Source of the DNA: Kitasatospora phosalacinea | Lineage (GTDB): Bacteria; Actinomycetota; Actinomycetes; Streptomycetales; Streptomycetaceae | Assembly: GCF_000716545.1 (NCBI RefSeq) | Contig: NZ_JNWZ01000008.1 | Location: 66,997-130,996 of the forward strand | Reading direction: 5' to 3' | Length of the DNA stretch: 64,000 bases | Shown here: positions 32,127-42,615 of the stretch, in pieces | How the letters are laid out: each line of letters opens with the position of its first letter | How positions within the stretch are numbered: position 1 is the first letter of the stretch | Made by a program: the position numbers and the translations under genes | Notes under the pieces: model-generated | Seen by the model: only the letters and a program-made list of their open reading frames with translations | Databases searched by the model: none | What the model was told of the DNA's origin: nothing

Positions 32127-33727
32127 CCCCACACCCCAGCCACGGCCTCGCGGTGGCGCTGTTCGCCGTCGTCGTCGCCGTCACCCTGACCATCACCGTC
32201 TGGGTCGGCCGCCGCGGCCACGCCGCGGAGGACTTCTACGCCGGCGGCCGCGACTTCTCGCCGCTGCAGAACGGCTTCGCCCTCTCCGGCGACTACCTGT
32301 CGGCCGCCTCCTTCCTCGGCGTCACCGGCCTGATCGCGCTCTACGGCTACGACGGCGTGCTCTACAGCATCGGCTTCCTGGTCGCCTGGCTGGTCGTGCT
32401 GATGCTGGTCTCCGAACTCGTCCGCAACGCCGGCCGCTACACCCTGGCCGACGTGCTGGCGCTGCGGATGCGCCAGCGGCCGGTGCGCGCCGCGGCCGGC
32501 CTGGCCTCGATGGTCGTCACGCTGATGTACCTGATCGCGCAGATGGTCGGCGCGGGCAGCCTGGTCGCCCTGCTGCTGGGCACCGACAGCGGCGCCGCCA
32601 AGACCTGGACCATCGTCGCCGTCGGCGGCCTGATGATCGTCTACGTGACGGTCGGCGGGATGCGCGCCACCACCTGGATCCAGATCGTCAAGGCGTTCCT
32701 GCTGGTGGCCGGTTCGGTGCTGCTCACGGTGCTGGTGGTGGCCCGCTTCCACGGCGACCTCGGCGCGCTGATGCACTCCGCCGCGCAGCACAGCGGCGTC
32801 GGCGACAAGTACCTGCAGCCCGGCCTGAAGTACGGCTCCAGCCTGACCAGCCGGCTCGACTTCGTCAGCCTCGGCCTGGCACTGGTGCTCGGCACCGCGG
32901 GCCTGCCGCACATCCTCAGCCGCTTCTACACCGTGCCCACGGCACGGGCCGCGCGGCGCTCCACGATGTGGGCGATCGGCCTGATCGGCTGCTTCTACCT
33001 GATGGCGATCGTGCTCGGCCTCGGGGCCGGCGCGGTGGTCGGCGCCAAGTCGGTCAAGGCGGCGAACCCGGCCGGCAACACGGCCGTCCCGCTGCTCGCC
33101 CTGGACCTCGGCGGCGGCCCGGACTCCACCTGGGGCCTGCTGCTGTTCGCGGTGATCTCCGCGATCGCCTTCGCCACCATCCTCGCCGTGGTCGCCGGCC
33201 TCACCCTGGCCTCCTCCGCGGCCTTCGCCCACGACCTGTACGCGCGGGCCTGGCGGCGCCCCGGGAAGCGGCAGGTCTCCGAGCGCGAGGAGGTGATCGC
33301 GGCCCGGATCTCCGCGGTGGTGATCGGCGGCCTGGCGATCGTGCTCAGCCTGTTCGCGCAGAAGCTGAACGTCGCCTTCCTGGTCGGCCTGGCCTTCGCG
33401 GTGGCCGCCTCGGCGAACCTGCCGACCCTGCTGTACTCGCTGTTCTGGAAGCGGTTCACCACCCGCGGTGCGGTCTGGTCGGTGTACGGCGGTCTCGTCC
33501 CGGCGGTGGTGCTGGTGCTGTTCTCGCCGGTCGTCTCCGGAGCGAAGACCTCGATGCTGACCGGTGTCGACTTCCACTGGTTCCCGCTGGAGAACCCGGG
33601 GCTGGTCTCCATCCCGCTCGGCTTCCTGGCCGGCTGGCTGGGCACCGTCACGGACCGGGAGCGCGCGGACGAGGACGGCTTCGCGGAGCTGGAGGTGCGG
33701 GCCCTGACCGGCGCGGGGGCGGCGTAG
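32123..33727 (+). CDS. Cation/acetate-type symporter (SSS family)
   Basis: A 534-aa sodium:solute symporter with about 13 helices. AEDFYAGGRDFSPLQNGFAL and SGDYLSAASFLG are typical of ActP, which imports short-chain carboxylates such as acetate. The start ATG overlaps the DUF485 stop. The conserved AGLPHILSRFYTVP region (~residue 265) also fits. It ends at a convergent hairpin. Acetate is the likely substrate, but pyruvate or propionate cannot be excluded. Confidence 0.88.
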   Translation: MTPHPSHGLAVALFAVVVAVTLTITVWVGRRGHAAEDFYAGGRDFSPLQNGFALSGDYLSAASFLGVTGLIALYGYDGVLYSIGFLVAWLVVLMLVSELVRNAGRYTLADVLALRMRQRPVRAAAGLASMVVTLMYLIAQMVGAGSLVALLLGTDSGAAKTWTIVAVGGLMIVYVTVGGMRATTWIQIVKAFLLVAGSVLLTVLVVARFHGDLGALMHSAAQHSGVGDKYLQPGLKYGSSLTSRLDFVSLGLALVLGTAGLPHILSRFYTVPTARAARRSTMWAIGLIGCFYLMAIVLGLGAGAVVGAKSVKAANPAGNTAVPLLALDLGGGPDSTWGLLLFAVISAIAFATILAVVAGLTLASSAAFAHDLYARAWRRPGKRQVSEREEVIAARISAVVIGGLAIVLSLFAQKLNVAFLVGLAFAVAASANLPTLLYSLFWKRFTTRGAVWSVYGGLVPAVVLVLFSPVVSGAKTSMLTGVDFHWFPLENPGLVSIPLGFLAGWLGTVTDRERADEDGFAELEVRALTGAGAA

Positions 33728-33748
33728 CCGGGGGACGCGGGGGCGGCA

Positions 33749-33778
33749 CCGGGGGCGCGGAGGGTTCCGCGCCCCCGG
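33749..33778. terminator. Hairpin between convergent genes
   Basis: A perfect 13-bp stem (arms CCGGGGGCGCGGA and TCCGCGCCCCCGG) with a 4-base loop. It can serve both the symporter and the facing gene. Confidence 0.85.
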
Positions 33779-33808
33779 CGTCACGCGGTCGCGGTCACGC
33801 GGTCGAGG

Positions 33809-34714
33809 TCACGCGGTCACCGGGACGAGTTCCACGACGTCCATCCGGGACGGGGTGCCCGGGGCCTTGCCGCAGCTCTCCGGCCGGGGCGGCTCGCTCG
33901 CGGACTCGGCGACGACGACCCGCCAGCGGCGACCGTCGGCGTGCCGGACGTCGACCGTCCAGGGCGAGCCGCCGGGGTGCTGGTGCAGCGTCAGGGCGTC
34001 GGCGGCGCTCTCGCCGGTCAGCTCGCGGACGGCCTGCTCGGCGGCCTGGGCCGGGCGTGGCCAGTAGGAGCGGCCGCGGGAGTGCGCGGGGACGGTGTGG
34101 CCGGCGGCGGTCGCCGCCAGCACCTCCTTCGCGGACTCGGCGGTGAGCCGCCCGTACGCGTAGCCGTGCGGCAGCACCAGCATGGTGGGGGAGAAGCGGT
34201 GCCCGCCGAGGTGGGTGACCTCCCAGACCTCGCTGTGGCCGGCCGCGGCGATCTCGGCGGCCAGCGGGCGGCCGAGCAGGGCGCAGCAGCGGTCGCGGCG
34301 GCCGTTGGTGCACACCAGGGCGATCGGGCCGCCGACGTGCGGGGCGCCGAAGGAGCCGTGGTCGCCCGCGCCGAGGGCGGCGAAGTCGAGGCCGAGCAGT
34401 TCGGCGGGGGAGGAGAGCCGCCCGCGGCGCACCCACGGGTCGGCGGGGGAGGTGTGGGCGAGCAGCACCTCGTGCCGGGCCGTGGTGTCGGTGTCGGCGT
34501 GCCGTCCGGGGCGGCGGACCAGGGCGATCCGGACGCCGGTGCCCTCGGTGGCGCGCTCCAGTTCGGCGCCGAGCCCGGGGTCGAGGTGGCTGCCGGTGAG
34601 CGCCCGCGCGCCCCAGGGGCCGGACTGTTCGAGCAGCAGCCAGGTGGTGGCGGTGGCCGCGGTGGCGCTCAGCGGTTCGGTCAGTTCGCGCGACAGCGTC
34701 GTACAGGTGCTCAC
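33809..34714 (-). CDS. Sucrase/ferredoxin-like protein
   Basis: A 301-aa cytoplasmic protein of the sucraseferredoxin family, thioredoxin-fold proteins that bind a [2Fe-2S] cluster. CTNGRRDRCCALLG and THLGGHRFSPTMLVLPHG carry the expected Cys and His ligands. An extra Cys-rich start (STCTTLS) may add a ligand. GTG 34714 is my choice because the frame upstream is not coding. The redox partner is unknown. Its last codons lie in a 12-bp tandem repeat (GGTCACGCGGTC, 33783-33820). Confidence 0.82.
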   Translation of the reverse strand: MSTCTTLSRELTEPLSATAATATTWLLLEQSGPWGARALTGSHLDPGLGAELERATEGTGVRIALVRRPGRHADTDTTARHEVLLAHTSPADPWVRRGRLSSPAELLGLDFAALGAGDHGSFGAPHVGGPIALVCTNGRRDRCCALLGRPLAAEIAAAGHSEVWEVTHLGGHRFSPTMLVLPHGYAYGRLTAESAKEVLAATAAGHTVPAHSRGRSYWPRPAQAAEQAVRELTGESAADALTLHQHPGGSPWTVDVRHADGRRWRVVVAESASEPPRPESCGKAPGTPSRMDVVELVPVTA

Positions 34715-34851
34715 CCGGCCCACCCTACGTCCGCGCGGCCCTCCCGGGCACGGTGGTGCGCCCGCGGAGGGCCGGTGCGGCCGGGCCATGCCGGCCCGGA
34801 TTGCCGGTAGTTGACGTTCTTTTGGGGGAGCCTTGAAGTTCTGCCTGCCTG

Positions 34852-35124
34852 GTGGGGTGGCTGTCGCACGGTGTGCCGGGGGTGCCCCGGCAGGTGGAAC
34901 GGCGCCAGCGGATCGGGCTGCTGCCGCACCCGCCGCACCGCGGCCGGGGCGTCCGGCCGGAGCCGGTCCTCGCGATCGCCGCCCAGGACGGCCTGCGCGT
35001 CCGCTCCTACGAGTGCGGCGGCGGTCTCCTGCTGTCGACGACGCCGGTGGAGCGCCCCGGCCGGTACCCGATCGGTCGGTATCCGGTCGGCCGGTACCCG
35101 ACGGCGTGCCGCTGGGTCCGCACC
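34852..35124 (+). pseudogene. Possible small ORF or gene remnant
   Basis: From GTG 34852 a frame shows strong third-position G/C bias up to the parC hairpin (RQRIGLLPHPPHRG, LAIAAQDGLRVRSYECGGG). It contains a 15-bp tandem repeat encoding RYPIG/RYPVG/RYPTA (35075-35119). No ribosome site precedes it, and the frame would read through the terminator, so it is more likely a remnant or chance. I do not recognise the protein. Confidence 0.3.
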
Positions 35125-35171
35125 GACGCGGGAGGGGCGGGCACCCGAGTGGTGCCCGCCCCTCCCGCGTC
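35125..35171 (-). terminator. parC terminator
   Basis: A perfect 21-bp stem with a 5-base loop (CGAGT on the plus strand), 18 bases past the parC stop. Confidence 0.92.
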
Positions 35172-35188
35172 CGGGGTCGCCCGCGGTG

Positions 35189-37639
<2,451 letters not shown>

Positions 37640-37703
37640 CGCTGCGGGGCTCCCTTGCGATACATGCGGTACATGGGGGTGGGCGGACGCGGGCGTGAAC
37701 GCC

Positions 37704-37820
37704 CCCCATTGTGGACCCTCGGTGGGACACCGCCGGTCACCCGGGCCGCTTCCGCCGCTGGCGAACGCGCCCCGCGGCCGGACACCTGACGGCGCCGCCG
37801 GGCGTTGCACCACAATGGGG
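37704..37820. promoter_or_regulatory. Mirror-image divergent promoters of parC and the peptidase pair
   Basis: The same 11 bases, CCACAATGGGG, occur on the minus strand at 37704-37714 and on the plus strand at 37810-37820. Each copy contains CACAAT, a good -10 element, and lies about 55-65 bases before its gene. A shared control element is possible. Confidence 0.55.
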
Positions 37821-37875
37821 ACGTCACACGCCCCCGGCCCGGACACTCCGGGACCGACGACGGGAAGGACCCCGC

Positions 37876-39213
37876 ATGGCCAACCCCGCGCCCGCAAGCG
37901 GCCTCGCCATCACCGAACACCGCCTGGCCAACGGCCTGCGGGTGGTGCTCTCCGAGGACCACCTCACCCCGGTCGCCGCCGTCTGCCTCTGGTACGACGT
38001 GGGTTCCCGGCACGAGGTCAAGGGGCGCACCGGCCTCGCCCACCTCTTCGAGCACCTGATGTTCCAGGGTTCGGCGAACGTCTCCAACAACGGGCACTTC
38101 GAACTGGTCCAGGGCGCGGGCGGCTCGCTCAACGGCACCACCAGCTTCGAGCGCACCAACTACTTCGAGACCATGCCCGCCCACCAACTGGAGCTCGCGC
38201 TCTGGCTGGAGGCCGACCGGATGGGCTCGCTGCTCGCCGCGCTGGACGAGACGTCCATGGAGAACCAGCGCGACGTGGTGAAGAACGAGCGCCGCCAGCG
38301 GTACGACAACGTGCCCTACGGCACCGCGTTCGAGAGGCTCACCGCCCTGTCCTTCCCGGACGGCCACCCCTACCACCACACCCCGATCGGCTCGATGGCC
38401 GACCTGGACGCCGCGACGCTGGAGGACGCCCGGACGTTCTTCCGCACCTACTACGCGCCCAACAACGCGGTGCTGTCGATCGTCGGCGACCTCGACCCGG
38501 AACAGACCGTCGCCTGGGTGGAGAAGTACTTCGGCTCGATCCCCGCCCACGACGGCAAGCAGCCGCCGCGCGACGGCGCCCTGCCGGAGACCATCGGCCG
38601 CGAGGTGCGCGAAGTCGTCCGCGAGGACGTCCCCTCCCGCGCGCTGATGGCCGCCTACCGGCTCCCGCACGACGGCACCCGCGAGGCCGACGCCGCCGAC
38701 CTGGCGCTCACCGTCCTCGGCAGCGGCGAGTCCTCCCGGCTGTACAACCGGCTGGTGCGCCGCGACCGCACCGCCGTCGCGGCCGGCTTCGGCCTGCTGC
38801 GGCTGGCCGGCGCGCCCTCGCTCGGCTGGATGGACGTGAAGGCCGGCGGCGACGCCACGCTGGAGCAGATCGAGGCCGCCGTCGACGAGGAGCTGGCCCG
38901 CTTCGCCGCCGAGGGCCCCACCGCGGCCGAACTGGAGCGCGCCCAGGCCCAGATCGAGCGCGAGTGGCTGGACCGGCTCACCACGGTGGCCGGCCGCGCC
39001 GACGAACTCTGCCGCTACGCCGTCCTGTTCGGCGACCCGAAGCTGGTCAACAGCGCCCTGCCGAAGGTCCTCGACGTCACCGCGGAGGAGGTTCGGGCGG
39101 TCGCCGCCGCACGGCTGCGCCCCGACAACCGGGCCGTGCTGGTGTACGAGCCGACCACCGAGGACAGCGCCGACGGCGCCGCGAACGACGAGAACGAGGA
39201 GGCGGCGGCGTGA
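37876..39213 (+). CDS. M16 zinc metallopeptidase (active subunit)
   Basis: A 445-aa peptidase of the pitrilysin/processing-peptidase family. The inverted zinc motif HLFEH (residues ~55-59) plus a downstream Glu ([10 protein letters not shown]) mark it as catalytic. AAAs at the end are acidic (DENEEAAA). GGAAGGA lies 6 bases before ATG 37876. No signal peptide, so probably cytoplasmic. The next gene overlaps by 4 bases and encodes a paralogue without the zinc motif, suggesting an alpha/beta complex as in M16B enzymes. Confidence 0.9.
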   Translation: MANPAPASGLAITEHRLANGLRVVLSEDHLTPVAAVCLWYDVGSRHEVKGRTGLAHLFEHLMFQGSANVSNNGHFELVQGAGGSLNGTTSFERTNYFETMPAHQLELALWLEADRMGSLLAALDETSMENQRDVVKNERRQRYDNVPYGTAFERLTALSFPDGHPYHHTPIGSMADLDAATLEDARTFFRTYYAPNNAVLSIVGDLDPEQTVAWVEKYFGSIPAHDGKQPPRDGALPETIGREVREVVREDVPSRALMAAYRLPHDGTREADAADLALTVLGSGESSRLYNRLVRRDRTAVAAGFGLLRLAGAPSLGWMDVKAGGDATLEQIEAAVDEELARFAAEGPTAAELERAQAQIEREWLDRLTTVAGRADELCRYAVLFGDPKLVNSALPKVLDVTAEEVRAVAAARLRPDNRAVLVYEPTTEDSADGAANDENEEAAA

Positions 39214-40598
39214 GCGACCACACCCCCGCGATGGAGTTCCACCCGCAGCCGCAGCCCGGCACCCCCACCCCATGGGCGTTCCCGGCGCCCGAGCGGTTCA
39301 CCCTGGCCAACGGCCTGACGGTGCTGCGCTGCCACCGGCCCGGCCAGCAGCTGGTCGCCGTCGACATGGTGCTGGACGCGCCGCTGGCCGCCGAGCCCGA
39401 GGGCCTGGACGGCGTCGCCTCGATCCTGGCCCGGGCGCTGTCCGAGGGCACCGACACGCTCAGCGCCGAGGAGTTCGCCGGCGAGCTGGAGCGGGCCGGC
39501 GCCACCCTGGACACCCACGCCGACCACCCGGCGATCCGGGTCTCGCTGGAGGTCCCGGCCTCCCGCCTGGAGCGCGGCCTGACCCTGCTCGGCGACGCGC
39601 TGCGCGCCCCCGCACTGCCCGCCGACGAGATCGAGCGGCTGGTCGCCAACCGCCTCGACGAGATCGTCCACGAGCAGGCCAACCCGGCCCGGCGCGCCGC
39701 CAAGGCGCTGTACGCCGAGCTGTTCCCGGCCGCCGACCGGCTGTCGCGGCCGCGCGCCGGCTCCACCGACACCGTCAAGCGGATCGACCGGGACGCGGTC
39801 GAGGCGTTCTACGACGCCCACCTGCGCCCGTCCACCGCCACCGCGGTGGTGGTCGGCGACCTCACCGGCGTCGACCTGCCCGCGCTGCTGGAGTCCACCC
39901 TGGGCCGGTGGAGCGCCGAGGCCCGGGAGCCGGCCGCGCACGGCCCGGTGGCCGGCGACGACACCGGGCGGGTGGTCATCGTCGACCGGCCCGGCTCGGT
40001 CCAGACCCAGCTGCTGATCGGCCGGATCGGCCCGGACCGGCACGACCCGGCGTGGGCCGCGCAGGTGCTCGGCACCTACTGCCTCGGCGGCACCCTCACC
40101 TCCCGGCTGGACCGCGTCCTGCGCGAGGAGAAGGGCTACACCTACGGCGTGCGGGCGTTCGCCCAGGCACTGCGCTCGGCCGCCGACGGCTCCGGCCGCG
40201 GGCTGCTGGCGATCAGCGGCTCGGTGGACACCGGGTCGACCGCGCCCGCCCTCCAGGACACCTGGGCCATCCTGCGCAAGCTGGCCGCCGAGGGCCTGAC
40301 CGACGCCGAGCGGGAGGAGGCCGTGCAGTTCCTGGTCGGCGTCGCCCCGCTGAAGTTCGAGACGGCCGGCTCGGTCGCCGCCACCCTGGCCGACCAGGTC
40401 GAGCAGTACCTGCCCGACACGTACCAGGCGGACTTCTACCGGCGGCTGGCCGAGCTGGACACCGAGGCCGCGACCCGCGCCGTGGTCGCCGCGTTCCCGC
40501 CGGACCGGCTGGTCACCGTGCTGGTCGGCGACGCCTCGGTGATCGCCGAGCCGGTCAAGGCGCTCGGCATCGGGGACGTCACGGTCGTCGCCAACTGA
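39210..40598 (+). CDS. M16 peptidase-like protein (non-catalytic partner)
   Basis: A 462-aa M16 homologue. Where HxxEH should be, the sequence reads GVASILARALSEG, so it lacks zinc ligands. The substrate-binding Arg/Tyr region is kept (EEKGYTYGVRAF). It should dimerise with the upstream active subunit. GTG 39210 overlaps that gene (GTGA), and translation is coupled. Followed by a strong hairpin. Confidence 0.9.
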   Translation: MSDHTPAMEFHPQPQPGTPTPWAFPAPERFTLANGLTVLRCHRPGQQLVAVDMVLDAPLAAEPEGLDGVASILARALSEGTDTLSAEEFAGELERAGATLDTHADHPAIRVSLEVPASRLERGLTLLGDALRAPALPADEIERLVANRLDEIVHEQANPARRAAKALYAELFPAADRLSRPRAGSTDTVKRIDRDAVEAFYDAHLRPSTATAVVVGDLTGVDLPALLESTLGRWSAEAREPAAHGPVAGDDTGRVVIVDRPGSVQTQLLIGRIGPDRHDPAWAAQVLGTYCLGGTLTSRLDRVLREEKGYTYGVRAFAQALRSAADGSGRGLLAISGSVDTGSTAPALQDTWAILRKLAAEGLTDAEREEAVQFLVGVAPLKFETAGSVAATLADQVEQYLPDTYQADFYRRLAELDTEAATRAVVAAFPPDRLVTVLVGDASVIAEPVKALGIGDVTVVAN

Positions 40599-40950
40599 TC
40601 CCGCCCGCCGAGGGTCCGACGGGGCGTCAGCCCCGCCGGACCCTCGGCGTTTCCCGGACCGCTTTAATGCCTTGCGCGCCGTCGGCCCGCCGTGGGTAGA
40701 TGTTCCCGGCCGGGCGGCAGGCGCGCGGACCACGACACGGCGGAGGGAGGCGGTCACCATGCGGGTCGAGCCACGACGCTCCCCGAGGCTGCCCCTCCGT
40801 TGTTCGCCCACGGCTGCCTGAGCAGTCCTCGCGCGGCGCTCGCCCGCCGTCCCGCACGTCGGGCCCGCGGCCCCCTGATCATCCCCGCCGCCGCACCGGG
40901 CGCCTTCGTGCGGCACCATGAACCCATCCGACCCAGGAGGTCGAACACCC
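40599..40950 (+). other. Gap upstream of rtcB
   Basis: After the terminator the remaining ~300 bases show no gene and no clear promoter. The rtcB ribosome site AGGAGG is at 40935-40940. Confidence 0.5.
40606..40649 (+). terminator. Hairpin after the M16 pair
   Basis: A long stem (13-bp outer part CGCCGAGGGTCCG / CGGACCCTCGGCG plus a GGGGC / GCCCC inner part) with loop GTCA, just after the stop at 40598, followed by TTT. Confidence 0.88.
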
Positions 40951-42144
40951 ATGTCGTACACCGAGGTACCCGGCGTCCGCGTCCCGATCCGGATGTGGAC
41001 CGACCCGGCCACCGTCGAGGGCCAGGCCATGCAGCAGCTGCGCAACATCAGCACGCTGCCCTGGCTGCACGGCCTCGCCGTGATGCCCGACGTCCACCTG
41101 GGCAAGGGCGCGACGGTCGGTTCCGTCATCGCGATGAAGGGCGCGGTCTGCCCGGCCGCGGTCGGCGTCGACATCGGCTGCGGGATGACGGCCGTGAAGT
41201 CCTCGCTCACCGCGAAGGACCTCCCCGACGACCTGTCGCGCCTGCGCAGCCGGATCGAGCGGGCCATCCCGGTCGGTCTCGGCCTGCACGCCGACCCGGT
41301 CGACCCGGGCAAGCTGCACGGCCTGCCCACCGCCCGCTGGGACGACTTCTGGCAGCGCTTCGACGGCATCGCCCCCGAGGTGCACTGGCGGCGCGAGCGG
41401 GCCGCCCGGCAGATGGCGACGCTCGGCGGCGGCAACCACTTCATCGAGCTCTGCCTGGACGACGACGGCGCGGTCTGGCTGATGCTGCACTCCGGTTCGC
41501 GCAACATCGGCAAGGAGCTCGCCGAGCACCACATGTCGATCGCCCGGGCGCTGCCGCACAACCAGGGCCTGATCGACCGCGACCTGGCGGTCTTCCTCGC
41601 CCGCACCCCGGAGATGGACGCCTACCGCTCCGACCTGTTCTGGGCGCAGGAGTACGCCAAGCACAACCGGGCGCTGATGATGGTCCTGTTCCAGGACGCG
41701 GTCCGCCGCGAACTGCCCAGGGCCGGGGCCGCGTTCGGCGAGATGATCTCCTGCCACCACAACTACGTGGCCGAGGAGCGCTACGACGGCGTCGACCTGC
41801 TCGTCACCCGCAAGGGCGCGATCCGGGCCGGCTCCGGCGAGTACGGCATCATCCCGGGCTCGATGGGCACCGGCTCGTACATCGTGAAGGGCCTGGGGAA
41901 CGCCGCCTCGTTCAACTCGGCCTCGCACGGCGCCGGCCGGAAGATGAGCCGCACCGCCGCCAAGAAGCGCTTCACCACGGCGGACCTGGCGGCGCAGACG
42001 GCGGGCGTCGAGTGCCGCAAGGACGCCGGCGTGGTCGACGAGATCCCCGGGGCGTACAAGCCGATCGAGAAGGTCATCGCCCAGCAGCGGGACTTGGTCG
42101 AGGTGGTCGCGCACCTCAAGCAGGTGATCTGCGTGAAGGGCTGA
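40951..42144 (+). CDS. rtcB: RNA-splicing ligase RtcB
   Basis: A 397-aa RNA ligase that joins 2',3'-cyclic phosphate and 5'-OH ends using GTP and manganese. Metal and catalytic motifs are present: GVDIGCGM, TLGGGNHFIEL, LHSGSRNIG, and SASHGAGRKMSR, which holds the guanylylated His. ATG 40951 has AGGAGG 10 bases upstream. No archease or RtcR-type regulator lies next to it. It is convergent with ptsH. Confidence 0.93.
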   Translation: MSYTEVPGVRVPIRMWTDPATVEGQAMQQLRNISTLPWLHGLAVMPDVHLGKGATVGSVIAMKGAVCPAAVGVDIGCGMTAVKSSLTAKDLPDDLSRLRSRIERAIPVGLGLHADPVDPGKLHGLPTARWDDFWQRFDGIAPEVHWRRERAARQMATLGGGNHFIELCLDDDGAVWLMLHSGSRNIGKELAEHHMSIARALPHNQGLIDRDLAVFLARTPEMDAYRSDLFWAQEYAKHNRALMMVLFQDAVRRELPRAGAAFGEMISCHHNYVAEERYDGVDLLVTRKGAIRAGSGEYGIIPGSMGTGSYIVKGLGNAASFNSASHGAGRKMSRTAAKKRFTTADLAAQTAGVECRKDAGVVDEIPGAYKPIEKVIAQQRDLVEVVAHLKQVICVKG

Positions 42145-42179
42145 CGGCCGGGCCCCTGGACGCGGGCCCTCCGGACGCG

Positions 42180-42458
42180 CTACGCCGCGGGCAGCTCGTC
42201 CAGGCCCTCCTGGACGAGCTTGGCGACGCGGTCGAGCGCGCTCTCGGCGCCGTCCGCGTCGGAGGCGAGGACGACGGTGTCGCCGCCGGCCGCGCCGAGG
42301 GCGAGGAGGCCGAGCATGGAGCCGGCGTTGACGGGGGCGCCGCCCTCCTTGGCGATGGTCATCGGGACGCCGGTGGAGGTGACGGCCTTGACGAAGACGG
42401 ACGCGGGACGGGCGTGCAGGCCCTCGGCCCAACCGATGGTGACGCGGCGCTCAGCCAT
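42180..42458 (-). CDS. ptsH: Phosphocarrier protein HPr
   Basis: A 92-aa cytoplasmic phosphocarrier of the sugar phosphotransferase system, passing phosphate from enzyme I to IIA proteins. The phosphorylated His is in GLHARPAS, and the regulatory-Ser region reads NAGSMLGLLAL. The DasR-type site upstream suggests control by N-acetylglucosamine signals, as known for streptomycete pts genes. The gene stands alone. Confidence 0.95.
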   Translation of the reverse strand: MAERRVTIGWAEGLHARPASVFVKAVTSTGVPMTIAKEGGAPVNAGSMLGLLALGAAGGDTVVLASDADGAESALDRVAKLVQEGLDELPAA

Positions 42459-42493
42459 GAGAGGTGCCTTTCAGGTGGTGCAGGGTGGTGCAG

Positions 42494-42509
42494 GGTTGTC
42501 TAGACCAGT
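42494..42509. promoter_or_regulatory. DasR-type operator (dre site) upstream of ptsH
   Basis: GGTTGTCTAGACCAGT matches the palindromic DasR consensus A(G/C)TGGTCTAGACCA(G/C)T at 14 of 16 positions. It lies 36-51 bases before the ptsH start. DasR is the GntR repressor that responds to glucosamine-6-phosphate. Adjacent to it is a tandem GTGGTGCAGG (42475-42494). Confidence 0.85.
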
Positions 42510-42615
42510 GTCGCACGCCGTCGCACTGCGGGCTCGGTGGCGGAGCGGCAGGGCCAGCGTGCCGTGCCCGGCACGCCTGGCGCCACCAGGCTCGCCGACG
42601 ACTACTCTGGCGGGC

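Larger units (their letters stand above)
34715..35188. other. Gap between the ferredoxin-like gene and parC
   Basis: A weakly coding-looking stretch runs on the plus strand (34852 to about 35120), followed by the parC terminator hairpin. TTGACG (34811) is a possible -35. No certain gene. Confidence 0.5.
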
